From a bacterium (lineage in GTDB: Bacteria; JALSQH01): a stretch of DNA of 10,091 bases. The notes below the pieces were generated by a model, which searched no databases, had not been told where the DNA came from, and worked only from the letters and a program-made list of their open reading frames with translations. Made by a program: the position numbers and the translations under genes. Location: contig JALSQH010000166.1 of the NCBI GenBank assembly GCA_026985515.1, positions 1 through 10,091 of the forward strand, in the 5' to 3' direction. Below, in pieces: positions 6,884 to 10,091 of the stretch (positions are counted from its first letter, which is position 1; each line of letters begins with the position of its first letter).

Positions 6884-8131
6884 ATGATTTTCAAGAAGGA
6901 AGACAGAAAAGAGATTCTGGAAAAATACGCAAAGTATGTTTCAAAGGGAAAGGTGGATCTCTACACCCAGTTTGGATTTGATCTTGTGGCAGGGGAAAGA
7001 GGTGGGGTTAAATTGAAGGACATTGGTGGTCGCGAATTTTACAATGTGCACTGCAATGGGGGGGTATTCAATCTTGGCCACAGAAACCCTGAGGTTATTG
7101 CCGCGTTGAAGGAGGCTCTTGAGTACTACGATATCGGCAATCATCACCTCATTTCTGGTCCCAGGGCTATTCTTGCTGAGAAACTTGTCTCCACCTTTCC
7201 AGATCCCCTGAACAAAGTTGTTTACAATGTAGGTGGAGGCGAAGCTATTGATCTTACGATAAAAATTGCAAGGGGTTACACAGGGAGAATGAAAATAATT
7301 TACGCAAGGGGTGGGTACCATGGCCACACAGGCCTTGCCCTGGCTGCCGGTGAGGAGAAATTCAAAAAGCCTTTTTTAGGTGAGACTCCAGATTTCATAC
7401 CTGTGGAGTTTAACAATATTGATGCAGTGAGGGAGAAATGTACTGAGGAAGTCGCCGCCGTGATCTTTGAAACGGTACCTGCCACAGGGGGGATAAAAAT
7501 ACCATCTCCCGATTTTTTCCCGGAAGTCAAGAGGATCTGTTCTGAGAAGGGTGCCATGTTTATCATTGATGAAGTTCAAACAGGTTTTGGAAGAACAGGA
7601 AAGTTGTGGGGATTTGAGCATTTTGATTTTGTCCCTGACATAGTTGTCATAGGTAAGGGAATGAGCGGAGGAATCTATCCAATTACCGCAGTGATTTACA
7701 ATGAGGAGTATGAAACCATTTTCCTGCAGGATCCCTTTATCCACATTTCAACCTTTGGGGGAAGTGAACTTGGATGTCATGTTGCAATGAAAGTGCTTGA
7801 AATCTCCTCAAGGAAGGAGTTTCTGGATAATGTAAACAAACAGGCTCAGATCTTCAGAGAGGGGGTAGAATCTGTCATGAATGAAATCCCCGGGGTAATA
7901 ACTGAATTCAGACAGCTTGGTTTGATGATGGGGTTAAAAATAAAGGATGAGATGACTGCCCTGATATTCCTGAAACACTTATTTGATAATGGAGTTTACA
8001 CAGTTTATTCAGGCAATGATCCCTCTGTGATTCAGTTTCTCCCTCCCCTCATTATTCGTGAAGATGAGAGCAGGGATATCCTTGATCGTATAAGGAAGAC
8101 CACCATGAGTGTCAGGGAGATAACAGGATGA
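6884..8131 (+). CDS. Class III PLP-dependent aminotransferase-fold enzyme, substrate unknown
   Basis: This 415-residue protein is a full-length fold-type I, class III (acetylornithine/GABA aminotransferase-like) enzyme. Visible features are the PLP phosphate-binding segment NVGGGEA (115-121), the ring-stacking YHG (145-147), E196, FIIDEVQTGFGRTG (226-239) with D229 contacting the pyridine nitrogen, GKGMSGG with the Schiff-base Lys258, and HISTFGG (287-293) with T290 from the partner subunit. Two positions are unusual. The phosphate-binding motif is GGGEA rather than the common SGTEA or SGSEA. In the C-terminal block QFLPPL (384-389) Gln384 stands where many members have an Arg that binds the substrate carboxylate. 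The enzyme may therefore not act on a standard amino acid, or it may be a phospholyase rather than a transaminase. The start has a clear GGGAGG site. It overlaps the following kinase-like gene by ATGA, so the two are probably translated together. Confidence 0.9.
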   Translation: MIFKKEDRKEILEKYAKYVSKGKVDLYTQFGFDLVAGERGGVKLKDIGGREFYNVHCNGGVFNLGHRNPEVIAALKEALEYYDIGNHHLISGPRAILAEKLVSTFPDPLNKVVYNVGGGEAIDLTIKIARGYTGRMKIIYARGGYHGHTGLALAAGEEKFKKPFLGETPDFIPVEFNNIDAVREKCTEEVAAVIFETVPATGGIKIPSPDFFPEVKRICSEKGAMFIIDEVQTGFGRTGKLWGFEHFDFVPDIVVIGKGMSGGIYPITAVIYNEEYETIFLQDPFIHISTFGGSELGCHVAMKVLEISSRKEFLDNVNKQAQIFREGVESVMNEIPGVITEFRQLGLMMGLKIKDEMTALIFLKHLFDNGVYTVYSGNDPSVIQFLPPLIIREDESRDILDRIRKTTMSVREITG

Positions 8132-9120
8132 GAAAAATTGTAGAAAAAAAAGGACTTGCAGAACATATTCCTGACGATGTGATTTTTGAATTTGAGGAAA
8201 AATTAAATCCTGCCTATCCCGAGAAGAGTGAAATAGAATTGAGAGTAATTGGCTATGGTGAAATAAGCACCACTTTTAACATTCCGCATCCATGCTGTGA
8301 GAAAATTGTTTTTAAGCGGATTCCCGTTTTTGAAAATGAGGAGCAGTTAAGGGATTACACCGCCCTTTACAACGAATATCTTGATTTACTTACTCAGAAT
8401 GGCATTGATCTCCCTGAAAACGGATACCTTTCTCTTGTAACTGATGATGACAGAATAGTTTTTTACGATATTCAGGAGTTACTCCCTTCTGAATCCATAG
8501 GCAACAAAATAATTCATATTGTTGATGATCAGCAATCCCTTGAACTTTTTAAAATGGTTCTTGAAAGGATGAAGTCCATATGGGAATACAATTCATCTCA
8601 TCCTGAAAAGCATATTGGTCTTGATGGGCAGATATCCAACTGGGCACTTCCTGATTTTCCCGAAGCAAAAAGGGTAACTTCTGGTATGAAGATTGTATAT
8701 ATAGATGTGAGTACTCCAATGATAAGGGAAAATGGAAGACATCTCCTAAATGCCGAGCTTTTCCTGAAAAGCACACCACCCGGCTTGAGATGGATTGCAA
8801 AGAAGTTTTTCCTGCAGGATGTTCTTGACAGATACCATGACCTGCATCTTGTAATTGTTGATCTTATTGCTAACCTCTATAAGGAGAAGAAAGAGGAGCT
8901 TATACCACCATTGATTGAATTTACAAACAAGTTTATCGAAGAAGAATTGGCATCTTTAGGTGTTGAACCGATAACAGGTGAAGAGGTGAAAAAGTATTAT
9001 AAAGAAGACGCCTTTATCTGGAGTTTCTATTTAACGGCAAGGAAAATTGACAGGTTCATTAAAACAAGGATACTGAAGAAGAGGTATGAGTTCATTTTAC
9101 CCGGAAAAATAGAAAGATGA
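8128..9120 (+). CDS. Putative kinase-like (APH/protein-kinase fold) protein of unknown substrate
   Basis: I do not recognise a named family for this 330-residue protein. The order and spacing of conserved-looking residues fit a diverged kinase-like fold: a glycine loop GYGEIST (42-48), a beta3-type Lys63 (VFKR), a helix-C-type Glu83 (YNEYLDLL), a hinge-like segment DIQELLPSES (114-123), a catalytic-loop-like LDGQISNW (165-172) in which D166 and N171 have the D-x4-N spacing of aminoglycoside phosphotransferases, and YIDVSTP (191-197) with D193 in the DFG-like position. The His normally two residues before the catalytic Asp is Gly. The C-terminal third is helical and charged, with no motif I can name. 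It would be cytoplasmic: there is no signal or membrane segment. ATG 8128 overlaps the aminotransferase stop and has an AGGGAG site 8 nt upstream. The context suggests that it phosphorylates the substrate or product of the aminotransferase-fold partner; this is inference. Confidence 0.6.
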   Translation: MRKIVEKKGLAEHIPDDVIFEFEEKLNPAYPEKSEIELRVIGYGEISTTFNIPHPCCEKIVFKRIPVFENEEQLRDYTALYNEYLDLLTQNGIDLPENGYLSLVTDDDRIVFYDIQELLPSESIGNKIIHIVDDQQSLELFKMVLERMKSIWEYNSSHPEKHIGLDGQISNWALPDFPEAKRVTSGMKIVYIDVSTPMIRENGRHLLNAELFLKSTPPGLRWIAKKFFLQDVLDRYHDLHLVIVDLIANLYKEKKEELIPPLIEFTNKFIEEELASLGVEPITGEEVKKYYKEDAFIWSFYLTARKIDRFIKTRILKKRYEFILPGKIER

Positions 9121-9134
9121 GCAGGAGCAGAAGA

Positions 9135-10091
9135 ATGGGGAAAAAATATTTATTTTTCGTCTTCATTGCAATCATATTTACCACTTCCCTCATGGCAGAA
9201 GGGTATGGTCCCTTTGTTGTTACACAGATCAGGGGGAATTTCGTTTATTTTGTGGGTAGTGAAACAGATTTTCTCATGCATAACAGATACTTCAGAGTTT
9301 TCAGAGTTGTACCGGGGAGATTCCCCAGGAGTCTGACAGACGTTGTTCCTGTGGCTGCGGCGAAAATATATGCAATATCCAGAGATGGTGGTATTCTTTA
9401 CTTCAAAAAAGGTGTTCCTGAAATTCTACGGAAAGGAGACAGGATTGTTATCGTTAAAGGTAACAAGATAACATTTGGTTTCAGCAAGAAGAAAAAAAGA
9501 CCCAGGGTCAAGTCCTTTTTTTTTGCTGATCTGGAAGAATCGATGTTTGAAACAGATGTGAACAGATTGAGATTAAAAGCTTCTGAAGAGCTTGTGAATC
9601 TTCTTTCAATTGTTGGACTCAGATTTGATGTTAGTTATATAAACAACAGATTTGTTCAGAGGAAGAGGTTATCCACCGAACCCGGTTCAGTTGAAATTAG
9701 CCGGGTTTATGATTTTGTTTCCATTTCTGCTCTCATAGGATTTGTTGATGTGGATTATGCCTTTCTGTTTGGTCCCATGCTTGGGGTTGTAAATGGGGTA
9801 AATGCCGGAGGTGTTGAGATTACATACAGATATGGTTTTCCCTACGAAAGCTTCTTCCAGATCAATCTGGAGGATGTTCCCACTGCCGATTATCTTGAGA
9901 TAGGTGTTAAGGGTAGATTCAAAACCACTGACAACAGAGGACTTTTGTTCAGGTATCAGTACAGCTCATATCCAGAAGTTGATCACAACAATCACTACAT
10001 CTCCATGGGACTGAGTTTTGTTAAGGAGAATAACATTATAAATGTTTACCTGGGTGTGGGTCTCAGTGGAGAGGATTACAGGGGTCCCACA
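9135..10091 (+). CDS. Secreted or outer-membrane protein, N-terminal 319 residues (cut by window edge)
   Basis: The frame is open from 9135 to the window end. The N-terminus MGKKYLFFVFIAIIFTTSLMA is a classical signal peptide, with cleavage likely after Ala21. Residues about 25-110 form a beta-rich domain (VTQIRGNFVYFVGS, then a GDRIVIVKG stretch) reminiscent of small beta-barrel modules in envelope assembly proteins; I cannot assign a family. A basic patch KKKKRPRVK (118-126) follows. From about residue 195 the sequence shows alternating hydrophobic and polar strands rich in Tyr, Phe and Gly (LLFRYQYSSYP, HYISMGLSFV, INVYLGVGL), typical of an outer-membrane beta-barrel. ATG 9135 has AGGAG at 9123-9127, 7 nt upstream. 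An in-frame ATG at 9117 overlaps the kinase stop as ATGA and would add MSRSRR; either start keeps the signal peptide. A T9 run lies at 9516-9524. The gene is probably the third gene of the rightward operon. Confidence 0.75.
   Translation, partial: MGKKYLFFVFIAIIFTTSLMAEGYGPFVVTQIRGNFVYFVGSETDFLMHNRYFRVFRVVPGRFPRSLTDVVPVAAAKIYAISRDGGILYFKKGVPEILRKGDRIVIVKGNKITFGFSKKKKRPRVKSFFFADLEESMFETDVNRLRLKASEELVNLLSIVGLRFDVSYINNRFVQRKRLSTEPGSVEISRVYDFVSISALIGFVDVDYAFLFGPMLGVVNGVNAGGVEITYRYGFPYESFFQINLEDVPTADYLEIGVKGRFKTTDNRGLLFRYQYSSYPEVDHNNHYISMGLSFVKENNIINVYLGVGLSGEDYRGPT

Noticed and set aside
6941-7744. Three overlapping minus-strand frames (6941-7327, 7300-7566, 7376-7744)
   Set aside because: All are antisense to the conserved core of the aminotransferase, including its PLP-binding motifs, and resemble no protein.
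1-10091. CRISPR arrays, tRNA or rRNA genes, insertion sequences
   Set aside because: I see no regularly spaced repeats, tRNA-like cloverleaf sequence, transposase motif or terminal inverted repeats, and the window is almost fully occupied by protein-coding genes.

Overview
The window reads as an ordinary chromosomal stretch of a moderately AT-rich, Gram-negative bacterium. The Gram-negative call rests on a lipoprotein with a clear lipobox and on an exported protein with a barrel-like C-terminal half. Proteins are rich in Lys, Glu, Ile and Arg, and Arg is mostly AGA/AGG, which fits (but does not prove) a thermophilic or deep-branching lineage. I cannot name the phylum. There are no mobile elements, CRISPR arrays, tRNAs or rRNAs, and almost every base is coding.

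The layout is two divergent operons that leave a single intergenic region (about 6723-6883). The leftward operon runs fbp (class I fructose-1,6-bisphosphatase), a patatin-like phospholipase, an 880-residue lipoprotein with a diverged GH35 beta-galactosidase-like fold, a tandem-HD-domain protein, and an RluC-like pseudouridine synthase that leaves the window at base 1. Gaps are 10 nt, 31 nt, a 22-nt overlap and 1 nt, so these five genes are almost certainly co-transcribed. A good sigma70-type promoter (TTGACT, 16 nt, TATAAT) lies just upstream of fbp. The mix of central metabolism, lipid hydrolysis, envelope glycan-type protein, signalling domain and rRNA modification does not point to one obvious pathway.

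The rightward operon holds a class III PLP-dependent aminotransferase-fold enzyme, a 330-residue protein that I read as a diverged kinase-like (APH/protein-kinase fold) enzyme with all key catalytic positions present, and a secreted or outer-membrane protein cut by the window end. The first two genes overlap by ATGA; the third may also start on an ATGA overlap or 18 nt further in.

The most interesting unit is the aminotransferase-kinase pair. The aminotransferase has Gln where family members acting on amino-acid carboxylates usually carry Arg, so its substrate may be unusual. APH-type kinases paired with class III aminotransferase-fold phospholyases are known in hydroxylysine breakdown, which gives a concrete hypothesis. 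Secondary points are the diverged GH35-like active site, the altered GYP motif of the tandem HD protein, and the fbp start, which Shine-Dalgarno placement puts at 6722 rather than 6734.
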